DNA of 64,000 nt from JAJFUE01 sp041687335 (GCA_041687335.1 JAWLCE010000004.1:104607-168606), one strand, 5' to 3'; positions 7,895-17,033 are shown, counted from the stretch's first letter. The notes: a model not told the origin generated them from the sequence alone. Numbers and translations are program-made.

Positions 7895-8641
7895 ATGGTC
7901 CGCAGCGCCCGCTGGGCCGCCCAGCCGGGCTTGATCCACGGCGTGACCACGCGCGCCGCCCTGCCGCGTGACGGCAAGTCCGACCTGTTCGATGCGGTCC
8001 GCGAGGCGCGGTCGGTCGGTGCGATCCCCGACCGGTTGACGCTGGGCGCGGACCAGGTCCATGGCGATTTCGTGGCGATGATCAACGAACCGATTGACGC
8101 CGGCAATCGCCCGGAGGGATTTCGCTGGAATGAGCGGCTGCGCGTGGGGGAATATCCTGCCGCCGATGCGCTGGTGACAACGATTCCAGGGCTGCTGCTG
8201 GTCATCCAGACGGCTGATTGCCTGCCGGTTTTTGCGGTCGATCGTGAGCGCGGGGTCGCGGGATTGGCCCACTGCGGCTGGCGCGGCTTGCGCGCGGGGC
8301 TGGCCGCTACGCTGATCCACCGGATGGCGGTGCTGGGTGCAAGGCCCGGATCGATCGAGGCTTGGCTGGGCCCCTGCATTCGCCCCCAGCGTTATGAGGT
8401 CAGCGCCGAGCTGGTCGAGGAATTCCAACGCGCATTCCCCGCCGCGCCGGTCGCCATCGATGAGCGCCACCTCGACATGGCGGCGCTGGCCGACTGGCAG
8501 CTTCGGCAGGCGGGGGTGGCCGCGGGGCAGATCGCCGACAGCGGCGAATGCACGCTCGGCGAGGCCGACCGCTATCATTCCTATCGCGGGCGCGGCCCCA
8601 ACGCCGGGCGCCTGCTATCGGTTCTGGGGTTCGATTCTTAA
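7895..8641 (+). CDS. pgeF: Peptidoglycan editing factor / YfiH-type laccase-domain protein
   Basis: The 248-residue product belongs to the YfiH (Cu-oxidase_4, formerly DUF152) family. The conserved metal-binding histidine and cysteine blocks are all there: ADQVHG, IQTADCLPVFAVD and AHCGWRG. Members have purine nucleoside phosphorylase/deaminase activity in vitro and, as PgeF, act in peptidoglycan fidelity. The ATG at 7895 has GAGGG seven bases upstream and suits the upstream promoter; an ATG at 7856 would add 13 residues. The gene is convergent with alaS; a small GC palindrome lies between them. Confidence 0.9.
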   Translation: MVRSARWAAQPGLIHGVTTRAALPRDGKSDLFDAVREARSVGAIPDRLTLGADQVHGDFVAMINEPIDAGNRPEGFRWNERLRVGEYPAADALVTTIPGLLLVIQTADCLPVFAVDRERGVAGLAHCGWRGLRAGLAATLIHRMAVLGARPGSIEAWLGPCIRPQRYEVSAELVEEFQRAFPAAPVAIDERHLDMAALADWQLRQAGVAAGQIADSGECTLGEADRYHSYRGRGPNAGRLLSVLGFDS

Positions 8642-8673
8642 AACGCTTGCAAGCCCGGGCCTGCTCATGACCG

Positions 8674-11496
8674 TCAGCCCTTGGTTGCCGATGCCGTGAG
8701 CGCGCGCTCGATCAGCTCGGACAGCTCGGCGGCCCAGGCCTCGATGCTGTCGCCGGCGGGCGCGCCGCCGCGCGCGAGCACCGGCTTGCCGCCTCCCTTG
8801 CCGCCCAGCGGTGCCAGCGCGGCCCGGATCAAGCTGTTGGCATCCACCCGCGAGGGCGCCACGTCGGCCGTCGCGCCGACCACCATGTTGACCTTGCCCT
8901 CGGCGACGCCAAAGAACACCCCCACGGTCGCCTCGGCCGATTTCTGGCGCAGGGCATCCCACGCCTGGGCCAGTGCCGCCAGGTCGGCTCCGTCGGCGCG
9001 CTGGACGACCAGCCGGACCCCGCCGATCTCGCGTGCCTGGCCGGCCGCCGAGGCCGCCTGTGCCCGCACCTGTTCCGCGCGCGCCTGCTCGGCCTGACGG
9101 CGCAGCGCCTTCAGTTCCTCCTGCAGCGCGTCCAGCCGTTCCTCGAGTTGCTCGGCGGGCGATGACAGTCGACGCGACAGCCGCGCCAGCGTCTCGCGAT
9201 CGCGGGTGACGCGTTCATAGGCCCGCGCCCCCGTCAGGGCCTCGATGCGGCGCACGCCGGCGGCCACCGAGCTTTCGCCGGTGATGACGAACAGCCCGAT
9301 CTGGCCGGTGGCGCAGATGTGGGTGCCGCCGCAGAACTCGCGCGAGGTGGCCGACTCGCCCTCGCCCACTGCGATGACCCGCACGCGCGCGCCATATTTC
9401 TCGCCAAAAGGAGCAATCGCGCCGGTGGCGCGCGCCTCCTCCAGGTCCATCTCGGTGGTGGTCACCGGCAGGTTGCGCCGCACCATCTCATTGACGGCCG
9501 CCTCGATCCGGCGCAGTGCCTCGGGCCCGATCGGCTCGGGGTTGGTGAAGTCAAACCTCATTCCCTCGGGGCCGACCGCGGAGCCCTGCTGGGTGACGTG
9601 ACCGCCCACCTCGCGCTTGAGCGCCGCCTGCACCAGGTGGGTGGCGGTGTGATTGGCCATCGTCGCTGCCCGCCGCTCCGCATCCACCCGGGCCGTCACC
9701 GACTGGCCAACCTCGATCGCGTCGAGCGCCTCGCCCAGGTGCAGGTAATGGCCGGCGCCGGTCTTCTGGGTATCCTCGACGCGCAGCAGCGGCGCGTGGG
9801 TTTCGCCCGTCAGGAAGCCGCTGTCGCCGATCTGGCCGCCGGCCTCGGCATAGAACGGCGTGCGGTCGAGCACGACGATCCCGCTCTGGCCGGCCTCGAG
9901 GCGCTGCGCGCGCTCGTCGCCGCGCAGGATCGCCAGCACCCGCGCCGGGGCCTCGGTGCGCTCGTAGCCCACGAACCGGCTGTGGCCGCTGTCGCCCAGG
10001 TCGGCCAGCAGCTCGATCCAGCGGGCCTCGCCGGCGCCGCCCTTCCAGGACGCCCGCGCCCGCATCTTGCCCTCGGCCAGCGCCCGCTCATAGCCGGCAA
10101 CGTCGACGGCCATCCCGCGCTCCTCGGCCGTCTCCAGCGTCAGGTCCAGCGGATAGCCGTAGGTTTCATAGAGGCGATAGGCATCGTCGCCGGCCAGCGT
10201 GCCGCCCTCGCCAATCCCGGCCAGCAGTTCCTCCAGCCGCTCGCTGCCCTGGTTGAGCGTGCGGCTGAAGCGTTCCTCCTCGCCGCGGATGGTCTTGATC
10301 ACGACATCGGGGTGCAGGCGCAGCTCGGGCCAAGCCTCGCCCATCGTCGCGACCACCTGCTCGACCAGCCGCCAGATGAACGGCTCGGAAAGGCCCAGTT
10401 TCTTGCCAAAGCGCGCCGCCCGCCGCAGAATCCGGCGCAGCACGTAGCCGCGGCCCTCGTTGCTGGGGACGATCCCCTCGGCCAGAGTGAAGGTCAGCGC
10501 GCGCGCATGGTCGGCGATGGCGTTCATCGCCAGGCGCACTTCGGCCGGCTCCAGGCCCCGCGCCGCCAGCTCCGCCTCGGCGCCGGACTCGTCCTTGACG
10601 CGGGGGTAGGGGAGGCCCGTCAGCGAGGCGACGGCGTGGACCAGCGGCGCCAGCAGATCGCTTTCGTAGGGGGTGTTGATCGCCCCGCCGCTGGCCATGA
10701 ACTGGCAGGCGGTCGTCGTGCGCTCCAGGCCCATGCCGGTGTCGATGCCGCGATTGCGCAGCGGTGGCCGCGAGCCATCGGGCTGCTGGTCGAACTGCGG
10801 GAAGACCAGATTCCAGATTTCGAGAAACAGGTCGCCCTTTTCGACGATGTCATGGGCGATGACGGCCAGCCCCTCCTCGCCCCGCGCCGCCAGCGCCTGA
10901 TAGGCCTGCAACTCCACCTCGCTGCCCATGAAAAATTTGATTTCGCTGCACGGGCCGCAGGCACCGGTCTCGCCGGCCGGGCCCCAGAAGTTTTCCTTCT
11001 CATCGAGCAGCGTGACGGGATTGACGTTGCCGGTCTCTTTCAGCCAGACCGCGCGCGCCTCCTCGTCGACGGTCCACGCGCCATCGGCGCCCTTCTTGCC
11101 GTAGACCGTCGGCCAGATCCGTTCGGCCGGCAGATTGAGCCCCTCGGGGCTGGTGCAGAACTCCCAGGCCCAGATGATCGACTCGCGCTTGAAGTAGTCG
11201 CCGAAGCTGAAGTTGCCCAGCATCTCGAAGAAGGTATGGTGGCGCAGCGTCTTGCCGACGTTTTCGAGGTCCGAACCCTTGCCCCCCGCGCGCAGGCACT
11301 TCTGCACGGTCGTGGCGCGCCGGTAGGGCAGCTCGCCGCGTCCGGAGTAAAGCGCCTTGAACTGCACCATGCCGGCCGAGGTGAACATCAATGTCGGGTC
11401 GTCGGGCGGCACCAGGGGCGCGCTCGGCACCAAGCGGTGGTCACGGCTGACAAAGAAGTCGAGATACATGCGGCGGATGTCGGCGGCCTTGAGCAT
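8674..11496 (-). CDS. alaS: Alanyl-tRNA synthetase
   Basis: A 940-residue class II synthetase that charges tRNA-Ala; longer than the roughly 875 residues of E. coli AlaRS. The N-terminal catalytic core starts MLKAADIRRMYLDFFVSRDH and contains motif-2-like GDYFKRESI and FTSAGMVQFK. The editing domain has the zinc ligands HTATH and CGGTH. The C-terminal C-Ala region ends with a Gly-rich segment followed by DSIEAWAAELSEL. The ATG at 11496 is preceded by GGAAAG; an extra 67 codons upstream are low complexity and not part of the family. Confidence 0.97.
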   Translation of the reverse strand: MLKAADIRRMYLDFFVSRDHRLVPSAPLVPPDDPTLMFTSAGMVQFKALYSGRGELPYRRATTVQKCLRAGGKGSDLENVGKTLRHHTFFEMLGNFSFGDYFKRESIIWAWEFCTSPEGLNLPAERIWPTVYGKKGADGAWTVDEEARAVWLKETGNVNPVTLLDEKENFWGPAGETGACGPCSEIKFFMGSEVELQAYQALAARGEEGLAVIAHDIVEKGDLFLEIWNLVFPQFDQQPDGSRPPLRNRGIDTGMGLERTTTACQFMASGGAINTPYESDLLAPLVHAVASLTGLPYPRVKDESGAEAELAARGLEPAEVRLAMNAIADHARALTFTLAEGIVPSNEGRGYVLRRILRRAARFGKKLGLSEPFIWRLVEQVVATMGEAWPELRLHPDVVIKTIRGEEERFSRTLNQGSERLEELLAGIGEGGTLAGDDAYRLYETYGYPLDLTLETAEERGMAVDVAGYERALAEGKMRARASWKGGAGEARWIELLADLGDSGHSRFVGYERTEAPARVLAILRGDERAQRLEAGQSGIVVLDRTPFYAEAGGQIGDSGFLTGETHAPLLRVEDTQKTGAGHYLHLGEALDAIEVGQSVTARVDAERRAATMANHTATHLVQAALKREVGGHVTQQGSAVGPEGMRFDFTNPEPIGPEALRRIEAAVNEMVRRNLPVTTTEMDLEEARATGAIAPFGEKYGARVRVIAVGEGESATSREFCGGTHICATGQIGLFVITGESSVAAGVRRIEALTGARAYERVTRDRETLARLSRRLSSPAEQLEERLDALQEELKALRRQAEQARAEQVRAQAASAAGQAREIGGVRLVVQRADGADLAALAQAWDALRQKSAEATVGVFFGVAEGKVNMVVGATADVAPSRVDANSLIRAALAPLGGKGGGKPVLARGGAPAGDSIEAWAAELSELIERALTASATKG

Positions 11497-11738
11497 CGGG
11501 TCATACTTTCCGGTTTGGGGTCGGGGCAGGGCTCCCCGGCCGGTGCCGGGGGCAGCCTCAAGCCCCCCATTGTGATTCGCCCGCGCCAGCCTGTCAATGG
11601 CGACCGCCCGCGGGCGCTCAGGGCGCGGCTGCGGTGAAGCAAACTTATCTTGCCCGGCGCGCGGGGCGGGTGGAACAATATAGCCAACGCGGCGCAAACT
11701 CCAACGACTCGTCCGGCGCCCTCATAAAGGATGGTTCC

Positions 11739-12188
11739 ATGGCCAAGGTGAAAGATATTCTGGCCCGCAAGGGCGAGCTCGTCCAGTCGATCGCGCTCGA
11801 CAAGAGCGCGCTGGAGGCCGCGCGGATCATGAACGAGCTCCGCATCGGTTCGCTGGTCGTCCTGCGCGGGGAGAACGTCATAGGCATCGTGACCGAGCGC
11901 GACATCCTGCGCAAGGTGGTCGCCGAGCAGCTCGAGCCGGCCGCCGTTCCCGTCGAGCGCATCATGAGCTCCCCGGTGGCGGTCTGCCAGCCCGAGATGG
12001 ACCTGATCGAGGTCAGCGCCATCATGACCCGCCAGCGCATCCGCCACCTGCCGGTCGTCAGCGAGGGGCGGCTCCACGGCATCATCACCATCGGCGACGT
12101 CCTGGCGCACCGGATCGACCAGCAGGAGGTCACGATCCAATACCTGCACGAGTATCTGTATTCCCCGCCCACGCCCCACGGCTCCTGA
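11739..12188 (+). CDS. Tandem CBS domain protein
   Basis: A 149-residue protein made almost wholly of two CBS domains (about 8-60 and 75-130). Typical features are the SALEAARIMNELRIGSLVV block, GIVTERDILRKVV and IRHLPVV...LHGIITIGDVL. Such stand-alone CBS pairs bind adenine nucleotides or SAM and sense energy state. The ATG at 11739 follows AAAGGA by seven bases. It lies divergent from alaS and ahead of a pilin-like gene; no partner enzyme is obvious, so its target is unknown. Confidence 0.9.
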   Translation: MAKVKDILARKGELVQSIALDKSALEAARIMNELRIGSLVVLRGENVIGIVTERDILRKVVAEQLEPAAVPVERIMSSPVAVCQPEMDLIEVSAIMTRQRIRHLPVVSEGRLHGIITIGDVLAHRIDQQEVTIQYLHEYLYSPPTPHGS

Positions 12189-12292
12189 AGCCTGGGCTGA
12201 TTAGTCTTTACGCGGCCCGGCGTTTGGTATTTGATGAAGGCTGCGGCCGCAACCGTGAGGGTTGGGCCGATAGCAAGGCGAGGAGTGGGAGC

Positions 12293-12670
12293 GTGGCGCG
12301 TGGCTTGACGGGCAGGTGCGGTGCGGCTTGGACTCAGTTCCTGGCGGGGGTGGCGGTGCTGGCACTGATGGTGCTGATCGCAGCGCCGGGCGTGGAGCGC
12401 CAGACTCGCGAGGAGCAGCGTCGGCAGGTCGTCCGCCAGCTGACGCGCATCTCGATGGCCAAGGAAGCCTACACCGTCGAACACGACCTGCTCGACGGCG
12501 CCGTGGTCCAACTGGACCAGTTGCTGGTGGATAATCCCTACCTTGAACAAGAGCCGGTTTTTATGATTCCGGGGCAACTGGTGCTTCGGCCGATTGGCCA
12601 GGTGCCGGCCTTTGAGTTGCCCGACGGTGAAATGATCGAGCCTTTGCCGCGCACTGGTATACGCTATTAG
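12293..12670 (+). CDS. Single-pass membrane protein, pseudopilin-like
   Basis: A 125-residue protein with one N-terminal hydrophobic helix (FLAGVAVLALMVLIAAPG) and a soluble region that starts with a helix rich in R and Q, then ISMAKEAYTVEH. That block resembles the segment after the hydrophobic helix in type II secretion pseudopilins. The prepilin peptidase motif (G-F-T-L-x-E) is missing, so it is unlikely to be processed as a pilin. The GTG at 12293 is chosen because AGGAG (12281-12285) lies seven bases upstream. Function unknown; it precedes a glycosyltransferase by 21 bases. Confidence 0.6.
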   Translation: MARGLTGRCGAAWTQFLAGVAVLALMVLIAAPGVERQTREEQRRQVVRQLTRISMAKEAYTVEHDLLDGAVVQLDQLLVDNPYLEQEPVFMIPGQLVLRPIGQVPAFELPDGEMIEPLPRTGIRY

Positions 12671-12691
12671 GGGACAGGTTGACGGAGAGGG

Positions 12692-13927
12692 ATGAGCCTG
12701 ATGAGTCTGGACAATGCTGAAATTGCGCCCCTGATCGGCATTGACGGCTCATCGGTGGTTGGCTTGCGCACCGGCATCGGCCATGCGACGGCCAATCTGC
12801 TCAGCGCGCTGGGGCGGATCTGGCCCGAGGAATGGCCGCCGGCGCGGTTGTGGGTCAACTCGCCGCGCCATGAGCTCCCCCCCGAGGACTCCTGGCGCCA
12901 ATCGCCCGCCTTCAACATCCGCCGCACCCGCATGCCCGGGCGCGCCCTGCTGCGTGGGTGGCAATACCTGGGCTGGCCGCCGATGGAACGGATGATGGGC
13001 CCGGTCTCGCTCGTCCACTCGCCGGCCAGCTACATCCCGCCCGTGCAGAACGCCTTGCGCGTGGTCACCGTTCACGATCTTTACTTCAAGTACGCCCCGC
13101 AGGATGTCGAGACCTATGGCGGGCGTTACTTCCTGCAAACCTTCCCGCTGGGCCTGCAGCGCGTCGACCACATCATTTCGGTCTCGCGCTTCACGCGCGA
13201 TGAGCTGGTCAAGTTTTATGGGCTCGATCCGGGCCGGATCACGGTTATTCACCTCGGCGTCGACCGCGAACGATTCCATCCCGAAAGCGGCCCCGAGGAT
13301 GACGAGGCGCTGGCCCGGCTCGATATCGAGCCGCCCTACCTGCTCTGCGTGGCCACGCTGGAGCCGCGCAAGAACCTGCTGACGATGATCGAGGGTTATG
13401 CACGCATGACCCAGATCCTGCGCGCGGCGCGCCAGCGGCCGCCGCGGCTGGTCATCACCGGTCAGCCGGGCTGGCGCGTGGAGTCGCTGCGCCAGGCGGT
13501 CGAGGGCGCAGACCTGCGCGACCTGGTCCGCCTGACGGGTTATCTGCCCGACCGCGTCCTGCCCTCGCTCTACCGCAAGGCCTATGCCCTCATCTTCCCC
13601 TCGATCTACGAGGGCTTTGGCATGCCGGTTCTCGAGGCGATGGCATGCGGTTGTCCGGTGCTGATGGCAAACGCCGGCGCCCTGCCCGAGGTGGGGGAGG
13701 ACTGCGCCGGCTACTTCAACCCGCGCTCCTCCGATTCGATCTCACGCAGCCTCTCCGGCTTCCTGGTCGACCCGCACCAGCGCGCCCACATGCGCGCGGC
13801 CGGGCTCAACCACGTCAAGAAGTTCGATTGGATCAATACCGCCCGCGGGACGTTGGATGTCTATCGCCGGGTGCTGGCCAATGCCTCCGCCGGCGCCCCC
13901 CTCGCCGCCGCCAGTGGCATGAAGTAA
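12692..13927 (+). CDS. Glycosyltransferase family 4 (GT-B fold)
   Basis: A 411-residue cytoplasmic glycosyltransferase. The N-terminal half begins with GIDGSSVVGLRTGIGHATAN, a glycine-rich acceptor-side loop, and the C-terminal half has SIYEGFGMPVLEAMACGCP, the E-x7-E nucleotide-sugar site of GT4 enzymes. CVATLEPRKNL and LTGYLPD are further GT4 landmarks. Such enzymes build lipopolysaccharide or exopolysaccharide chains; donor and acceptor cannot be read from the sequence. ATG codons at 12692 and 12701 share the same GGAGAGGG site, so the exact start is uncertain. Convergent with the LysR gene. Confidence 0.9.
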   Translation: MSLMSLDNAEIAPLIGIDGSSVVGLRTGIGHATANLLSALGRIWPEEWPPARLWVNSPRHELPPEDSWRQSPAFNIRRTRMPGRALLRGWQYLGWPPMERMMGPVSLVHSPASYIPPVQNALRVVTVHDLYFKYAPQDVETYGGRYFLQTFPLGLQRVDHIISVSRFTRDELVKFYGLDPGRITVIHLGVDRERFHPESGPEDDEALARLDIEPPYLLCVATLEPRKNLLTMIEGYARMTQILRAARQRPPRLVITGQPGWRVESLRQAVEGADLRDLVRLTGYLPDRVLPSLYRKAYALIFPSIYEGFGMPVLEAMACGCPVLMANAGALPEVGEDCAGYFNPRSSDSISRSLSGFLVDPHQRAHMRAAGLNHVKKFDWINTARGTLDVYRRVLANASAGAPLAAASGMK

Positions 13928-13942
13928 ATTTCGCCGCAGGCT

Positions 13943-14863
13943 TCAACCCTCGCCGGCGGGGGGCTCGAAAATGCTCTTGTGCGCCGTCTCGGTGATGGCG
14001 CGCACGGCGGGGTTCTTGACCCGTCGCTCGCTTGAGATGGCATAGAAGCTCTCGCGCACCTCGCTGATGCGTCCCACCAGCGCCACGTCGTACTGGCGCA
14101 GCACCTCCTGTTCCTCCACCGTCGGCATCACAAACAGTCCCAGCCCCGTCTGGCCAAAACTCTTGGTCAGCGAGCTGTCCTCGAATTCGGCGACGATGGT
14201 CGGCTCGATGTGGTTGATGGCAAACCAGTTCTCCAGCGACAGGCGCAGGGTGGCATGCGAAATCGGCATGATGAATGGGGCCCGATGCAGCGAGCGTGGG
14301 AAGTCACCGCGGTAACCCTCGGCCCGTGCGCGCGCCACGAAAACGCTCACCCCGCACTCGCCCAGCAGGTGGTTGAATGCCCTGACGCGCGCGCGTGGCC
14401 CGATCGGCGCGTCGGTCAGCAGGATGTCCAACTCATAGACCGACAGCCGTGCCAGCAGCTCAGGGTGCTTGCCCTCGTGGCAGACCAGGTTGACCGGCTC
14501 GGCCAGGCTCGTCACCGGTTCCAGCAGCCGGTGGACCAGCAGGCGCGGCAGCGACTCGCTGACCCCGACATTGAACCGTGGCCGCGCCGCCCCGCCTCCC
14601 TGGCCGGTCAGCGTGTCGATCATCTCGCGTCCGAGCGAAAACATCTCGTCGGCATAGCGGAAGACCACGTGACCCGCTTCAGTCAGTGTCAATCGCCGCC
14701 CCACCCGGTGGAACAGGATGAGCCCCAGCGATTCTTCCAACGCCTTGATCTGGGCCGAGACGGTCGGCTGCGCCACCCGCAGCGTCCTGCAGGCGGAGGT
14801 GATCGAGCCCTCGCGCGCAACCACCCAGAAGTAGTGAAGGTGATGGTAATTGAGCCACTGCAT
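13943..14863 (-). CDS. LysR-type transcriptional regulator (NhaR-like)
   Basis: A 306-residue LysR regulator: helix-turn-helix at about 1-62 (HHLHYFWVVAREGSITSACR then AQPTVSAQIKALEESLG) and a substrate-binding domain to the end. The first residues MQWLNYHHLHYFW match the NhaR subgroup, which controls sodium/proton antiport and osmotic genes in enterobacteria. The inducer is unknown. The ATG has AAAGGA eight bases upstream. It is divergent from a PEPCK-like gene across two palindromic LysR boxes, so it probably controls both that operon and itself. Confidence 0.92.
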   Translation of the reverse strand: MQWLNYHHLHYFWVVAREGSITSACRTLRVAQPTVSAQIKALEESLGLILFHRVGRRLTLTEAGHVVFRYADEMFSLGREMIDTLTGQGGGAARPRFNVGVSESLPRLLVHRLLEPVTSLAEPVNLVCHEGKHPELLARLSVYELDILLTDAPIGPRARVRAFNHLLGECGVSVFVARARAEGYRGDFPRSLHRAPFIMPISHATLRLSLENWFAINHIEPTIVAEFEDSSLTKSFGQTGLGLFVMPTVEEQEVLRQYDVALVGRISEVRESFYAISSERRVKNPAVRAITETAHKSIFEPPAGEG

Positions 14864-14877
14864 GGGCGGAATCCTTT

Positions 14878-14907
14878 CATAGGTTCAGCCTATGTATCGA
14901 ATACATA
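14878..14907. promoter_or_regulatory. Two overlapping dyad LysR boxes
   Basis: CATAGG-TTCAG-CCTATG (14878-14894) and TATGTAT-CGA-ATACATA (14891-14907) are perfect inverted repeats that overlap by four bases. Each contains the LysR consensus T-N11-A (TAGGTTCAGCCTA and TGTATCGAATACA). They lie between the LysR gene and its divergent neighbour, covering the region just downstream of the LysR promoter -10 element. This is the expected layout of recognition and activation sites with autoregulation. Confidence 0.7.
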
Positions 14908-14934
14908 TTATCTATTTTTTCTTTTTGCCGGCAA
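14907..14934 (-). promoter_or_regulatory. Promoter of the LysR gene
   Basis: On the minus strand TTGCCG (14929-14934), 16 A-rich bases, GATAAT (14907-14912). The -10 touches the distal LysR box, so binding there would block transcription. On the plus strand TATTAT (14906-14911) could serve as the -10 of the opposite operon, with TTCAGC at 14884-14889 as a weak -35. Confidence 0.5.
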
Positions 14935-15051
14935 TCTTTATTCTATGGGCGGCGGGATGAACAGGCTGGCATGGGGAGAACTCCCGGCAGGGGTTCCGGC
15001 ACCTCCGCAGTCCAGCGCCCCGACCACGCCGAGGCAAAGGGGAAAGCAAAC

Positions 15052-16944
15052 ATGGCACCCATCGACAGCATCAAATTTCCGGGCGTCCTGCCCGCCGAAG
15101 TCCGCGAATTGCTCGAGGCCGCGCCGAGCGTCATCGTCGCCGGCTCCACCGAGGAGCTGCGCGCGCTGGCCCTGCGCGATGCCGGTCCCGACGGCTGGCA
15201 TGAGGTCGCCTACGATGTGCCTGGCCGCGGCCGCGTGGTCGAGGCCCGCGTCTGTGCCGTCCGCAACGGCATCGCCGCCAATTACCCCGAGCCCTACATG
15301 CGCCGGCGCGATCCCGACTGCATGGTCGTCGGCGACGAGCAGCAGACCGATCAGGCGCGCTACGCCGATCGCTTCGGCGGCAACTTTGGCGACCTGCGCA
15401 GCCAGACGCTGGACTGGCTCAAGACCCAGGACCTGGCCGTCTTCGCCTTCGAGGTCGGTCGCGACATCAAAAGCTTCCAGGCGCTGGCGATCTGTCCGGC
15501 CAACGCCGGCTTCTTTGCGCTCGGTCTGGCGATGATCCAGGGCATCCTGCCGCTGGAACGGATCGCCTCTGACTTCAACCCCCGCGCCTTCATCTTTGTC
15601 GCCCCGACCTTCCGCCACACCCATTTCGATGGTCGCCAGATCGTCGTCCACAACCGCCTGCCGGGGGTGCACGAGCTGTTCAGCTACAACCTTTACCCCG
15701 GCCCCAGCGCCAAGAAGGGCGTCTATGGCATGCTGCTCCACCAGGGCGAGCGCGAAGGCTGGATCACCGCCCACTGCTCGACGGTCAAGGTGGTCACGCC
15801 CTACGACAACCATGTGGTCTTTATGCACGAGGGCGCCAGCGGCGGCGGCAAGAGCGAGATGCTGCAATATCCCCACCGCGAGAGCGACGGCCGCCTGCTG
15901 CTTGGCCGCAACATCGTCAGCGGCGAGATGCGCTACCTGACGCTGCCGCGCGGCTGCCAGTTGCTGCCGGTCACCGACGACATGGCGCTCTGCCACCGCA
16001 CCATCCGCGGCCGCGAGAGCAAGCTCAACCTGACCGACGCCGAGCAGGCCTGGTTCGTGCGCGTCAACCACATCGAACGCTACGGCACCGATCCGGACCT
16101 GGAGCGGCTGACCACCGATCCTCCCGAGCCGCTGCTGTTTCTCAATATCGACGCCGTCCCCAGTGCGCGCGCGCTGATCTGGGAGCACACTGAGGACTCC
16201 CCCGGCAAGCCCTGCCCCAACCCGCGCGTGATCGTGCCGCGCCGGCTGGTGCCGGGCATCATCGAGGGCGATGTGCGGGTCGATATCCGCAGCTTCGGCG
16301 TGCGCACCCCGCCCTGCACGCGCGAGCAGCCCACCTACGGCATCCTGGGGTTGTTCCACATCCTGCCGCCGGCACTGGCCTGGCTGTGGCGGCTGACCTC
16401 CCCGCGTGGGCATGACAACCCCTCGATCGTCAGCAAGGGCGGCGGCATCCCCAGCGAGGGTGTCGGCAGCTTCTGGCCCTTCGCCACCGGCCAGCGCGTC
16501 GAGTATGCCAACCTGCTGCTGCGCCAGATTCTGTCCACGCCCGACACGCTCTACACGCTGGTTCCCAACCAGCACATCGGTGCCTGGCGAGTGGACTTCA
16601 TGCCGCAGTGGCTCTGCCGTGAGTTCCTGGCCCGGCGCGGGGCCAGCCGCTTCCGCGAGGACCAGATCTCGCCGGCGCGCTGCTCGCTGCTGGGGTATTC
16701 GCTCAACTCGCTGCAGATCGAGGGCAGCCCCATCGGCCAGCGCTTCCTGCAGGTCGAGACCCAGCCCGAGGTGGGCGAGGAGGCTTACGACGCCGGCGCG
16801 GCCCAGCTCAACGGCTTCTTCCGCGAGCAGCTCGAGCTGTTCCGCACCTCGCGCATGCACCCGCTAGGCCTGGAGATTATCGAATGCTGCCTGGCCGGCG
16901 GGTCGGCTGCCGATTACGAGGCGTTCGATAAATCCCGCCTCTGA
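15052..16944 (+). CDS. PEPCK-like P-loop protein (DUF4914-like)
   Basis: A 630-residue soluble protein. The segment around 246-275 reads VKVVTPYDNHVVFMHEGASG and then GGKSEM. This resembles the kinase loop of ATP-type phosphoenolpyruvate carboxykinase (G-L-S-G-T-G-K-T-T), including the preceding hydrophobic strand. From memory the length and sequence fit the uncharacterised DUF4914 family; I could not check this. No substrate can be named. The ATG at 15052 is preceded by an AGGGGAAAG site; 27 upstream codons look non-conserved. It is first in an operon with a kinase-like gene and faces an NhaR-like regulator. Confidence 0.65.
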   Translation: MAPIDSIKFPGVLPAEVRELLEAAPSVIVAGSTEELRALALRDAGPDGWHEVAYDVPGRGRVVEARVCAVRNGIAANYPEPYMRRRDPDCMVVGDEQQTDQARYADRFGGNFGDLRSQTLDWLKTQDLAVFAFEVGRDIKSFQALAICPANAGFFALGLAMIQGILPLERIASDFNPRAFIFVAPTFRHTHFDGRQIVVHNRLPGVHELFSYNLYPGPSAKKGVYGMLLHQGEREGWITAHCSTVKVVTPYDNHVVFMHEGASGGGKSEMLQYPHRESDGRLLLGRNIVSGEMRYLTLPRGCQLLPVTDDMALCHRTIRGRESKLNLTDAEQAWFVRVNHIERYGTDPDLERLTTDPPEPLLFLNIDAVPSARALIWEHTEDSPGKPCPNPRVIVPRRLVPGIIEGDVRVDIRSFGVRTPPCTREQPTYGILGLFHILPPALAWLWRLTSPRGHDNPSIVSKGGGIPSEGVGSFWPFATGQRVEYANLLLRQILSTPDTLYTLVPNQHIGAWRVDFMPQWLCREFLARRGASRFREDQISPARCSLLGYSLNSLQIEGSPIGQRFLQVETQPEVGEEAYDAGAAQLNGFFREQLELFRTSRMHPLGLEIIECCLAGGSAADYEAFDKSRL

Positions 16945-16974
16945 GGGCCGCCCGTCATCGGTTCCAATTGGCGA

Positions 16975-17006
16975 CCGCCCGCTGATCGCTAAGGTTCAGC
17001 GGGCGG
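16975..17006 (+). other. Intercistronic hairpin before the kinase-like gene
   Basis: CCGCCCGCTGA (16975-16985) and TCAGCGGGCGG (16996-17006) are perfect 11-base complements with a ten-base loop. The hairpin sits between the PEPCK-like gene and the next start, just before its ribosome site, with no T-run. It may stabilise the upstream message or lower expression of the second gene. Confidence 0.55.
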
Positions 17007-17033
17007 CGCCCGAAAGGAAACAGGTCCTGCGCC

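Noticed and set aside
7690..8578. Extension of nadE upstream to about 841 codons
   Set aside because: The nitrilase domain starts at MRIVLAQINTTMG; the upstream part overlaps the divergent pgeF gene and shows no domain.
9319..11637. A 772-codon open frame on the plus strand opposite alaS
   Set aside because: It is the antisense shadow of alaS in GC-rich DNA: His/Arg/Gly/Ala/Leu-rich composition, no domain, no ribosome site.
14938..16860. A 640-codon open frame on the minus strand opposite the PEPCK-like gene
   Set aside because: Composition is typical of a reverse-strand shadow and it conflicts with a well-supported gene with a clear start.
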